Origin: Akebia trifoliata
Lineage: Eukaryota; Streptophyta; Magnoliopsida; Ranunculales; Lardizabalaceae
DNA: 64,000 bases
Reading direction: 5' to 3'
NCBI GenBank assembly: GCA_017979445.1
Contig: CM030716.1
Coordinates: 11,625,409 to 11,689,408, forward strand
Part shown: piece after piece, positions 52,276-62,515 of the stretch
How positions within the stretch are numbered: position 1 is the stretch's first letter
Layout of the letters: every line of letters starts with the position of its first letter
Program-made: the position numbers and the translations under genes
The notes under the pieces: model-generated
The model's input: the letters and a program-made list of their open reading frames with translations, nothing else
The model's database searches: none
Told to the model about the DNA's origin: nothing

Positions 52276-52557
52276 TGTAGGAAAGTAAATCTTTCTGGAG
52301 CTCCCAATGGAAATTTCAGCACACATTGTATTGATACTTAGGATTGATTTTATACAAACTTTACAAATCTATTTAAGGAATTATACAGCTAAGAAAATAA
52401 CATATACATCAGTTACAGATTTTATTTGCTAAAATACAACAATTGCATCAATTACAAGGCATGATTCTCGGCTTGATTTTTGCTGCAGATTGATTCTGGA
52501 TTTCTTGTTGAGTTTGAATTTGAATTTTATTCTTGCCTTGTGTCACCTTCCTTAATA
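52276..52557 (-). repeat. copia LTR, right (5' LTR)
   Basis: Same length and ends as the left LTR. Flanked outside by AACATTAC; AAAC is shared with the left flank if the final A of the LTR is counted as flank. Confidence 0.95.
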
Positions 52558-53475
52558 AACATTACAAACACAAATGAGAGTAGTTATTTAGTAATTTGCA
52601 AGCGTGGTCTCCCTGATAGCAAATTCTCATGTATTATGGAAATTTATTTATTTATTTAAATGTATCATATATGGGGAGCACATCATCACATTCACTTAGT
52701 CCTGCACCATTTTAAGGTAAAACATTACATACACAGTTCCAAGTCTGCTTACATTGAAAACTCGAAAAGGACAACAAGAGCCAGAGTTACCCCACCAAGT
52801 GACTCAAGAAGAAATTCCACAGCTTTCCCCATGTCCTAGTTAATAACAGGTCGGACCTCTAAAACCTTTCAACAGAGAAAACAAAGCTTAATATCCAAAC
52901 CAAGAACAAAATTGACAACCACAGTATTGCCAAATGAAGGGGGGAAATAAGATGAAGTAGAAGACAATCTTCAAGTCGTTAAGTAAAATACCTTCCGCCC
53001 ATGAATTAATCGCAGACATGATTAGTCTTTAAGAATGTCATGAACACACTATGCTACGGTAGTCCAATTCTGATAGGTACACCATGAAACACAAAAATAA
53101 ATAAGTTCAACTTGAAAGCTACACATAAGCTGCAATGCAGGATTCAATATGAACAGTCTAATTTGGTTGTAGAGATCAAAGCAGCCATTTTACCTTCCAG
53201 ATATTGTCACGTTCGAAACTAAAATTGAAAAACTATATAAAAATACAAACGATTAGACACATCTATCAAACTATTATTTAAGTAAAGTAAAAGATGAAAA
53301 AACTATTCCAGATATTCTCACCTTCCAAACTAAAATTGGCTACCATAATTCATGTTCTTGCTAAACAAAATTAAAATGCTTTTCTATAATTCATTCCACC
53401 ACTTTTTTCAACTATCTTGTTGAGGGAAAAAACAAGATTGTAAAAAACCAAAACAAGTATAATGGTGACACTTAC
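52558..53475. other. Non-coding sequence with one exon-like frame
   Basis: Mostly AT-rich. On the minus strand about 52750-52840, after an AG, a frame reads MGKAVEFLLESLGGVTLALV then VLFEF; it looks coding-like but I cannot name it. A 170-base direct repeat (53165-53337) has its partner at 54327-54496. Confidence 0.35.
53165..53337. repeat. Direct repeat, first copy
   Basis: GTTGTAGAGATCAAAGCAGCC through CAGATATTGTCAC and GTAAAGTAAAAGATGAAAAA to CACCTTCCAAA, closely matching 54327-54496. The pair brackets the PDS5-like exon group. Confidence 0.9.
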
Positions 53476-54292
53476 ATATCAGAGGTAGCAACATCAGGAC
53501 TAGGATGATCAGTTACTTGTTCCTGTTAGAAAAATATATCAGCATAAAGGCAGTATATCAACCACAGAAAAAAAAATTAGAAACCCTGAACGTGTACCCA
53601 CCACATCTTCCATTGTTTCTTTCACAAGTTCCCATCTTTCTATTTTAAGTATCAGTATCTCTACATCACCATCAGTGTATAAAATCTGGCATATAAGAAA
53701 CAATCATCAAACAATGCACATAAAAAAATTAGAGGAGAGAGAAACAAAATATTTGGTGTATAGAACCCATGAGGGGCAAAATCAACCTTATGCTTCATTC
53801 TAACAGGATCAAAAGAATCGACAATGCCTTCATAAAACCTGCAAAACATCATAAGTATCAGCACCCATGACTACAAAGTGTAAGAATTACATTCTCATGC
53901 AAGAATACAGGATCAGTACTTACGTCTGATCTCTTGGCCACCAAACTTTCATCTTGGAACCAACAAGGTTCTCACCTAAATCTTCCACAGAATCTGGTGT
54001 TCCAGAAGTCTGCTAATCAATAGAATGATTTAAAGTACATCCTATGTTACAAACTACTTAAACCAAGAAATAACTGTATACGCAATGGAGTGAAAATGTC
54101 AAAAAAATTATAAGAACAAAACAAAACGAGTGGAATTAGAAGAATGACTAGCAGAAAATTGATTGCTATTAAAGAGTAACTCGGGATTCACACCTCTTCC
54201 TTCCCTGGAGTAAGCTTCCTCTTGGATTTTGTCTTGGTGATTTCATCCTTAATTATTGATTTTGCAGCAGGCTTTGGAGAAGAAACCACTTT
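53476..54292 (-). pseudogene. PDS5-like cohesin cofactor, Tudor-domain exons
   Basis: Five minus-strand exons with good splice signals: 54194-54292 (KVVSSPKPAAKSIIKDEITK..., Lys-rich), 53924-54009 (SVEDLGENLVGSKMKVWWPR), 53787-53838 (FYEGIVDSFDPVRMKHK), 53602-53685 (ILYTDGDVEILILKIERWEL) and 53476-53522 (EQVTDHPSPDVATSD, donor GTAAGT). Exon phases join without a stop. Together they give a Tudor domain of the plant PDS5B/C type (LVG..V.VWWP.D..FYEG.V...D....H...Y.DGDVE.L.L..ERWE). The cohesin-associated HEAT-repeat part that makes up most of a normal PDS5 protein is absent within several kb, so this is a partial gene, perhaps captured. Another small in-frame piece, SSSKEIPLKMNVVPDFG, lies near 54497-54545. 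Confidence 0.75.
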
Positions 54293-54326
54293 CTGTACAA
54301 CCACAACAGCAAGAACATGAAAAACT

Positions 54327-54496
54327 TGTTGTAGAGATCAAAGCAGCCATTTTACCTTCCAGATATTGTCACCTTCAAAACTAAAATTGAAAAACTATAT
54401 AAAAATACAAATGATTAGACACATCTATCAAACTATTATTTAAGTAAAGTAAAAGATGAAAAAACTATTCCAGATATTGTCACCTTCCAAAATCAG
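54327..54496. repeat. Direct repeat, second copy
   Basis: Same orientation as 53165-53337, offset 1162 bases, few differences. It lies just upstream (in gene orientation) of the first PDS5-like exon. Confidence 0.9.
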
Positions 54497-56750
54497 GCAC
54501 CACATTCATCTTCAGAGGGATCTCTTTACTTGATGATTCTTGCATCTGAGCTTATTCGCAAGAGAATCCTCTAACAGTCATCCGGACTTGGGACCATCCT
54601 TTTCCCTCCTCCTTTATCCGGGCTTGGGACCGGCAATGTAAAACATATAATTTTACTAGCCTTTAACTAGGTTAGCATTTAACTAGGTTCATAAGTGGGT
54701 GAGATTGAACCAACTTCCATTAATCCCATGGTCATGAACCAGATTTGATCCCACATTTTGTTTCAAATCTGCAATTCTCAAGTCATAGATGTGATTTCAC
54801 GTGTATTGTCCACAATTTGTCACCTTTTTTTCCTTGAAACTAAGGCTAGATTTGTCCGTAATTCGTGGGATTTTAAGGAGTTAGCTAACTATGTATGAAA
54901 TTATTCTAAGAATATTTATAATTTAGTGAATTATATATAGAGGAAGGGAAAATAATTGAGTCTGCAATGAACAAGGATCTTCATTTTCAACCCTTTAGAC
55001 ACCACTGTTTATATGTGACATCCAAATCTTGAATCTTGGCTCAGCAGATGAGCTTAACATGGGCACTATCTTTTTTCTTTGGTGTGGGAAACATGGACAG
55101 TAAGAATGGTTTGATATATATGATTTTCTGGGTAGGGTCCACTATTTCAATGGTTAGGATGGGTATGATGGTGGGCCAAAGTATGACATGTGATGCTGGG
55201 TGACGAACCTACTATTTTGAACAGAGATTTGCTGTTTTGAAAGTTATGGGCTAAGCTGATGAACCAATGGCATGACACCATGTGTATTAAATGAGTAAAA
55301 GTGATCGGTGAGTGAGAAAATTCCAGAAGAAAAGTTGACTAAAATGGAGTGGCTTATGCCGATGTTTGTGGATCTTTCGTTTTTAACATACAAGCAAATG
55401 GCACGTGAAATGCACGTGTAGAGAGAAAGTTGTGTACAACACGCTTGTTCAATTTCACATGTATTTTAATCTTACATAAATCCTAATTTTTGTAATACAA
55501 GCAAGTTTGTAAATGGTATACTAATACCATATCATTGATCCTGATTCGAAATTATTATCGGATCAATAGATTTGATCCAATCCAGTTACAGTCGTAGATG
55601 TGGCTTAGATTGAAATCGAAGTGGAACGAATAAGGTTCATTATTAAGGTCTGGATCCATTTGAAATGTACCTCATGTGATCTAATAGCTAACACATGTGA
55701 ACTAACTAAATTGGAAATATATGAACCAGAAAGTGATACATATTCAGCCCATACAGACCACAGACCACAGACCAAAATTATGTGGGGCCACAATAGAGTA
55801 AAGCTGTTGTAACCGCTAATGTGGCTATAACTATATTTGCAATCAACCCAATCAGATGGGTCCACCACTTGTTGACGGTCCAGATTGATGATAGCCAAGT
55901 AATGTTATAAGAAGGAATTAATGGAACATATCCACAATATGAAAGGATAGATAGCTAGGAATAGTATTCTTGTGGGATTTTAGTTCATCTTAAGTCTTCG
56001 CATTCTTCACGTAATGTAACGACGTAAAGGAGGACCTGTTTGAAGTTTGGACCCTCCGTCACGCTCTTCACAATATGTACCTCATTTTTCTATTTCTTTA
56101 AGTCTGGTGATCCATTATGACATCCCTTATGGGGTACTCTTACTCTATACCCTAACGCTCCGTGCAAGTCACATTTTTTGCTTTCATATATCTTTACTAT
56201 TAGCTGTAAGATTATTATACAAAAAGGATTTAGAGATTGGGGAAGATGTTGCCCATAGAACCAGAATTTGATTGTTAAAATGGAGGGAGTTCGTATATTA
56301 TAATTTTATTAAGATGTGAAACACCAATCTTAACAAGAGTAGATTTCCCAATTTCAACAAATAATTTGGCAATGTGGACATACTAGATTAAACAAATAAT
56401 TTAGACAAATAATTTCAACAAGAGTAGATCATCTACCTACTGATTAAATTGGATACTTCCCTAGCTAGTCTCATTTTACAAGTTTTCCAAAACATTCCCC
56501 CAGAAATGAACACATTTGAACTACTAAATTCTTTCAAATATTAGTTTTAAATTAACTTCTAGTTGTTTAGTCACAATAGTGTTAAAAAACTCAATCGTGG
56601 CTAGGGATTTGTTGGTGGATCTTAGTTCTGTGAACATGATATGAATTGCTACAATTATAAATTAGGAATAAGCGATTCAAATAAGGTTATTTTCAACATA
56701 ATATCAATTAAAAACCTAAATGCCTTCAAACGTAAGAAATAATTTGCGAT
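54497..56750. other. Unassigned region
   Basis: 54500-54640 is less AT-rich and contains TCATCCGGACTTGGGACCA and TATCCGGGCTTGGGACCGGC, a repeated phrase I have met in other plant sequences but cannot assign. The remainder is AT-rich, with no gene recognised. Around 55600-55900 several frames are open but none matches a family. Confidence 0.4.
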
Positions 56751-56759
56751 GGGCGAATC

Positions 56760-57250
56760 TGTACCTCTTTCTTCTTCAAATCTGCTAAAGATGACGCTGG
56801 TAATTTGAGAGAATCGAGTGAGAGATCGAAGCCCTAGATCAATGATTTTGAAATCTGATTGCGTCTGGAAACCCTAGTTATTTTTCTTCAAAAGTCGAGA
56901 TCCTGTGAGTGAGAGATCAAGCGAAGAATTAATGTTCAAAATCAGATCGATTCTGTGAGTGAAAGAGAGTCGATCGAACGAAATCTAGTGTGAGTGAACA
57001 AGAGAGAATCGATCGAACGAAAACAAGTGTGAGTGGAAGAGAGAGATTCGATCGAACAAAATTGGTGAGTGAGAGATAGAGAGATTCGATCGAAGAAAAA
57101 TCGGTGAGTGAGAGAGAGAGAGATTCGATCGAAGAAAAACCAGTGAGTGAAAGAGAGAGATAGAGAGAGTCGAGAAAGAGAGAGAGACAAAGAGAGTCGA
57201 TCGATAAAATCGAGTGTGTGAGTTGAGTTTGAGTCAATAATAACGATCTG
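56760..57250 (-). other. CT-rich leader-like stretch, minus strand
   Basis: On the minus strand: repeated CTCTCACTCAC words, then CTAGGGTTTCCAG and CTAGGGCTTCG, then GAAGAAGAAAGAGGTACAG, which could be a splice donor. It looks like a plant 5' untranslated exon and resembles the CT-rich leader beside the CACTA end at 10470. It may be the promoter-proximal part of the unit holding the captured exons to the left. Confidence 0.35.
56953..57200. repeat. Minisatellite with CGATCGAA in each unit
   Basis: About six units of 36-42 bases, each GTGAGTGAGAGAGAGAGATT followed by CGATCGAA(C/G)AAAA and a short variable tail. Units differ by a few substitutions and GA-length changes. The Ser/Leu frames over it are repeat products. 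Confidence 0.9.
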
Positions 57251-57252
57251 AG

Positions 57253-57708
57253 TTGAGTCAAACGAAAAAACGCCTGAGTCGAGTCGAGTTTGAGGCGGAA
57301 AAGTATCTTTTTGGTGGATTAGCGACTGTTGGACAAACATTGCTGCCCAACCATTTATTCAACAACCTTCCCAACAGCAAGATCACGTCCCTACATCTTG
57401 ATGCAACAGCCAACCTTCCTATCCTCTGTCTTTCTCTCCTAGATGTTTCACCTTTTCACAACATCAATACTCCCATCGTTCTCCACTCTTCTTGGCAATT
57501 ACAACAGCCACCATCTTCAGCATCAACACTCCATTACAATACCTTCACTGCAAGGCACACCTCCACAGCCACCACGTCTACTGCTGCTACAGCCTCGCTA
57601 CATCGTATATCAGAACATCCATCTCTCTGTCCTCGTCTCTTGGCAGCGGATACTCACAAGCTTTGGAGGTCGTATCTGAAGGAATCGGATCCTATCATCT
57701 CTCTATAG
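57253..57708 (+). other. Low-complexity open frame, unrecognised
   Basis: A 151-codon plus-strand frame rich in Thr, Ser, Ala, His and Leu, followed directly by a GTAAGT that would make a good donor. No domain, signal peptide or membrane segment. Vocabulary such as ACAACAGCCACCATC is shared with 45740-46005, suggesting a repeat rather than a gene. Confidence 0.2.
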
Positions 57709-57759
57709 GTAAGTTTTATTTTCTTTATTTGTTTTTTAATTTGTACTTTTATTTTTATA

Positions 57760-58330
57760 TCAACAGGATTAGTAGATTTTTTATGCATTTTGCTATTTTC
57801 TTCTTTTTTTCTATATGCCGATAGGGTTAGGAGGATATTTAGTTTACGTTTTTTTTATTCAATATTTTTGCATATTGGTAAGATTAGAAGAGTTTTCTTT
57901 TTTTTTTTTTAATTTCTCTATGTTTTTATTTTTTTTGTGTCTCAATAGGATTAGGAAAATATATCTATATATATTTTTATATATACTTGTCTATAATTTT
58001 TTTATTCGTCGTCTTGGCATATTGATGAGGACAATACATATATATATATTTTTAGGTTTTATTCATTTTTGTATGTTAATAGGGTTAAGGGTTTCTCTAT
58101 ATTTATTTATTTATTTTCATATTATTAGGGAGAGAAGAATATTTAGGTTTTATGCTTCTTTTTTTGTTCATTTTTTTTTTTTATTTTAATGTTTTGTTCT
58201 TATTTTTTTGTTTTTATTTGTATTCTTTGCATGTTAGTAGGATTAGGATGATATTTTATTTATATATATTTTTTGTGTTTTTTTGCATATTAATAGGATT
58301 AGGAAAATGTTGTTTTGCTTTTGTCTTTAT
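57760..58330 (+). repeat. Degenerate tandem repeat with (A)TAGGATTAGGA core
   Basis: About seven or eight units, 60-90 bases long, each centred on CATATTAATAGGATTAGGA or a variant (ACAGGATTAGTAG, ATAGGGTTAGGAGG, GTAAGATTAGAAG, TAGGATTAGGATG) followed by a T-rich run. The Phe-rich frames here are repeat products. Confidence 0.75.
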
Positions 58331-58519
58331 TTTATTTTTATTTTTTATGAATTTGTGATGACATGATCCTTGTATTCAAGCATGATAGTTGTTTTGGAAA
58401 AATTGATGGTCTTAGATGCTTGCCCGTTTGAGTCGATTTGAGAATTATTTGAGTTTGGAAATTTTGTATGCATTGGTGTGAGTCGATCTCTAATATTTTG
58501 TATGCATTGGTGTTTGTTG

Positions 58520-58990
58520 ATCTACAATTTGGTAAGCATGGTATTGTGAACTTTTTTCTTGTTATTTTATAAATTTCCAAATTGGTGATCCTTGGTAAAT
58601 CCACATTTTTTAATTCGGAAATTCCCATTCATAATTTCGTTTTGAAAATTGGTATTTGGAATTTTCTAATAGGGAAATTGTACAATTTTCTATTTGAGGA
58701 AATAATATATTTACAAATTTCTATTTTAGGAATTTCACATTTTAGCAATTTCTAATTTAGATGATTTTGCAATTTCATATTTAGAAAGTTTATGGATTTA
58801 GAAGTTTCTAATTCAAAACTGTGATATCTTTGGAAAACTTCTATTTTGGGAAAGTTCAATTTTTAAAAATTCTAATTTGAAATTCAGCATATATTTTTGA
58901 ATATTAATTTGGGGAACTTCAGATTCTCAATTTGGAAATTCTCTAAGTTCTAATTTGACAGTTTCTATTTTGGACAGTTTGGAAAATACT
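58520..58990. repeat. Degenerate AATTTCTAATTTGG repeat
   Basis: Some twenty or more variants of AATTTCTAATTT(A/G)G(A/G) or AAATTTCTATTTTGG in near succession over 450 bases. No coding. Confidence 0.75.
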
Positions 58991-59221
58991 TGCAGGTGAA
59001 ATTTCTTAATTGATTTTAGATCATGGAGCTAATTAAGGCTTTTTCAAACCCTTCCATATTTTATGGAATTCAAAGAATGATCATGTAATAATTGGGACAA
59101 TTTTAGCCTTAGGATTTGTTTGGCAAACCCAACATAGTTTGATGATGATGATTGGACTGTGACCTTAACTGTAGTCTTCGTATGTTGACCATAGGATGAT
59201 TTTGGATAGTAGTAGAGACCG

Positions 59222-59400
59222 ATCATGTTGATTGGGCGGGTTCGGTGCCTAACACCTTCCGAAACCCGTAATCTGACCTCTTACCCATCTCTATGATCCG
59301 TTGATCGACCCATATCCATTTGGAGTTAATTTTGGTTCCTAAACCTAAACTAGGTGGCAACTCCCATTTCTCAAAAGTCCCCCATTTATGAATCAAACCC
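59222..59400 (+). mobile_element. 3' part of a TGTAGACACCCC-family LTR
   Basis: GGTGCCTAACACCTTCCGAAACCC near 59240 and AGGTTCCTAAACC...ACTAGGTGGCAACTCCCAT near 59335-59370 match, in the opposite orientation, the LTR end at 41790-41940. The preceding tandem-repeat region (57.7-59.0 kb) is probably part of the same LTR. The start motif is not present. Confidence 0.5.
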
Positions 59401-60149
59401 CTATCCACTATTTAGTGAAAAAGAGTCGAGGCGATTTCAATTACATCCTTTTAACTCAATAAATACCAAGCCTAATAAAAAAATTTGTAGATTTTCTACT
59501 CTTTTCCTTAGAGGGTTCTTAGGATTCGTCGAAAGAGAAGAAATCTTTTGGCTTGTTATGAGTTTCAATAGGAACCAAAAAGATAGGACTTACAATTTCC
59601 CCAGAAAAAAAAAATTTCTTAGGATTCAACTTAGATTTTCTCTGTTCTTCTCGGGTTCTTAGCATCAAAATTATGTAGGAAATTTCTTAGCCATATTGAT
59701 GGTTATAGTTTTTCATGCATCGTAGTTTTAAATCCAAAAGTAATTATGTTGTTAAATACTAGGAAAAAATATTTTTTTTTGTGAAAATGATGATAACTGA
59801 AAAGCCTCCAAGAATCAACATATCTTTCAGTCTCCTTGTTACTTCTTCCCACAGAAATACGAACATATTAGTCTCAAGACACGTAACCCATCACATTGTT
59901 AATGTTGGCATTCTTCCATATGGGTTCGTATATTAGACTCATCTAATCAACCCATTGCTTCCATTTTCTTTGTGGGCATATCCATCCATTGATACCACAA
60001 ACACAATCGATGTTACGATAGTGGTGAGTGGTATGTTGTATAATTTTAGGGGACATTATATCGGTAATAATTTGTCTAAGATATTATCCAACCCACTTCT
60101 TTGCCTTAATAGTTTATAGAGTTCATTGTTCTCTAAATGCCTACTTAGA
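59401..60149. other. Unassigned sequence
   Basis: AT-rich, several phrases with AGGATT(C)... in common with nearby LTR sequence, no recognised coding. Confidence 0.35.
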
Positions 60150-61295
60150 ATTGATACATTGAGGAAAATATATAATTTAGGTTTGAGGGTGTGGGGTTGG
60201 ATTTTAAAATATTATTTCTTATTTTAAAATATTCAGAAAACTTTAAATTACTCAAAAATATTTTTGACAACTTGTATTATTTTCAAGGTCTTAGCCTATC
60301 TTTTTAAGCATTTGCTTAAAATCTTCAATCAGTCCTCAGTTGGAAACTTTGATCTTGAGTCTTAGTTAGTATTTCTCTTCAAAAAATAATAGAGCAGTGT
60401 TATCTTAAGTTTGTAAGTTACTTTTGACACAGTTACTAAGAGTCTAGGTTGAATTGAGTTAGCTCTACTTCCTTTTTGCCTACAGTGTTAAGAAAGATCG
60501 AGTCTGATGAAATTTGACTTCCTTGTTAATTCAGGTGGCTGGTTAAAAGAAAAACATAAGTGGGTTTAGTATGTCTTGGACAACAACCAATGAATTAGAC
60601 TAGGTGTCTTGAAAAGGGTTACTTGTTTCTCTTCAAAAAATGCATAAAAAAAAAATTTGAAAAATTTGATAAGAAAATAAAAGAAAAAGAAAAGTACTTA
60701 AGAAAGAAAAATCCCAAAGAAAAGAAAATGGAAAATGTAGAATGTTTCAGTAGGGTGAAAATCATCAGAATAAAATTGTGAGTAAACTAAAATGTCACAG
60801 ATAAATCCCCTTAGAGGTATTAAAGTAAATTTCAATACTTCTCACTATTTTAGATATGATGCTTACTTTGGAGTTATACCTTAAGCCAACCCAATCATTC
60901 TTGGTAAAATTGGAGGTTAGTTATCACTCTAGGAAACAAAATCTCAAGAGTGTTTAAGTCAAAATTACAGTTATAGACAAGGTTAATTGAAGTCTAAGAT
61001 TTGCTAAGAGAAATAATGATTGAGTGTCTATACAAAATATTACACCCAAACGACTGATAAATCTACATTGACCAATACTTTCAAATATATGTTTTGACTT
61101 TGTTTATTATACTTCAAAATTTCCCAAATTTTGTGGGTACTTTCACTGCAAAACCTCACAAGTCAACCTCGTCCACTAGGAGTTTAAGGGCTTTATTCGA
61201 TAAATGTAGTTGAGAGGCCTGTGAAAGTGACAACTTTTTCTTTACTTGTCTTTTCTTACTTTTTCTAGGGACTAGTAAAGTTTAGATTTGGGGGG
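60150..61295 (+). mobile_element. 3' untranslated part of an Athila/Tat-like element
   Basis: ATTGAGGAAAATATATAATTTAGGTTTGAGGGTGTGG (60161-60197) matches the phrase after pol in Athila/Tat elements. It is followed by a long A/G-rich stretch (60640-60730, AAAAGAAAAAGAAAAG words) and ends with GGGACTAGTAAAGTTTAG and ATTTGGGGGG, a polypurine tract immediately before the LTR. The same GACTAG...GTTTG.GGG motif precedes the LTR at 25977. Pol itself is not visible. Confidence 0.55.
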
Positions 61296-62515
61296 TGACC
61301 AATGTCTTAAACCACTGATTTTAATATATTTATCGAGCCATTTATCATACTCCTAACCACTTTAGTACTATAATTAAAAAATAACCTCGCATATGCTTTA
61401 TAACATCAATTTACATGTTTTGTCATATTAAATAAGCATAATTGCATAAAGAATTCAATAATCTGAAAAAATCTTATGATCGTGTGTTCAATTATGCAGG
61501 CTTGAAATTAGAAAATCAAACATGAACACACCAGAGCAATTCAAGCACACCAAAGCAATCAAGAGAAAATAAGAGAAAAGTGGGCCAAAAAACAATCATT
61601 TCCAACACACCTTCACCATCCCATGGTGGACCCCAATTGCACCATGGCAGAAAGGTTATCAATCAGGATAAAATTACATTACCATGCTTCACACATAAGG
61701 GCGATCTGATTGCTCAAGATCACATATACCAGATCCTTCAGAACCTGAGAATTGGCTATAAATAGAACCCAAAGTCCATTGTGAATTGTTCCTTCCACCT
61801 TAGTTTTCTTTAGATTCTTCCCCAATTAGATTATGTTTAATTTCTTTGTAATTTCTAGATTTTTTGTGAAAGAGAGAGAGAGTATAATAATTAATTTGTC
61901 AATGGAAGGAATCCTCTTCTCTTTTACTCTTTCTATGTGTCTCGCAGTGATGTTAGAATAGTTCCCCATCCATTGGGGAGGTGGAGAAGCTTAGATCAAG
62001 TACTATTTTTATTTTCCTCTTGTTTCTATGCTTAATATTTAATGGAATCACGTCAAAGTTCATCTAACTCCTATGGATCAAATTCTTAGATGAACCCCTT
62101 CACCCTTAATGCTAGACTTAGATCGACTGTACTTAGATAAGAATCAAGATGGTTTATGCATAAATTACATAATGAGTAGTAGGGATTCATATCTTATGAG
62201 TGAAGGAATCCTAGTTTTAAATATCTCTTTCTTGATTTTAAAGTTAAATCTTCCAACCTAAGAGACATTATCATATTCTTCGGTTAAGTTTTGAAAAGAG
62301 GTTTGCAATTAAATCAATCATATTTGTTTCTACTCTAGGTGGATCCGTGTTTCCAATAGATTTTTTTATCTTATTTTAATTCTCCTATTTCAATCATAAG
62401 CATCTTAATTTTTGTTTTTGATCTTTGACAAACAAACAAAATGGTTTTTAATATTGCTTCGATTCATTTTTAATTTGACTTAATGTTCTACCTTTATCCT
62501 TGTGATTCAACCCTT
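61296..62515 (+). mobile_element. 3' LTR of the Athila/Tat-like element
   Basis: Starts TGACCAATGTCTTAAACC after the polypurine tract. Contains a promoter-like GGCTATAAATAGAACCC at about 61753, followed by typical LTR downstream words (TTTCTTTGTAATTTCTAG, GTTAGAATAGTTCCCC). The right end is set near TTGTGATTCAACCCTTA, but no primer-binding site follows, in keeping with a 3' LTR. Confidence 0.5.

Larger units (their letters stand above)
47729..52557 (-). mobile_element. Ty1/copia retrotransposon, nearly complete
   Basis: Two 282-base LTRs (47729-48010, 52276-52557) that differ at only about five positions, a TGGTATCAGAGC primer-binding site (initiator tRNA-Met type) beside the right LTR, and a polypurine tract TTTTGTGGGGGCG beside the left LTR. 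Between them is a single gag-pol order GAG, zinc knuckle, integrase, reverse transcriptase, RNase H on the minus strand. Few nonsense changes and one frameshift interrupt it. Flanks share AAAC, a possible partial target duplication. It has split a region of captured gene fragments. Confidence 0.95.

Noticed and set aside
47721..52562. A full 5-base target duplication of the copia element
   Set aside because: Only AAAC can be matched, and only by moving the LTR edge by one base.
56929..57340. 110 and 132 codon Ser/Leu-rich minus-strand frames
   Set aside because: Products of the CGATCGAA minisatellite and CT tracts.
57815..58358. Phe-rich frames of 124 and 68 codons that could suggest membrane proteins
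   Set aside because: They follow T-rich degenerate tandem repeats; hydrophobicity comes from TTT and TTC codons.
59930..60130. Possible gypsy coding trace on the minus strand
   Set aside because: Could not be matched to any domain in any frame.
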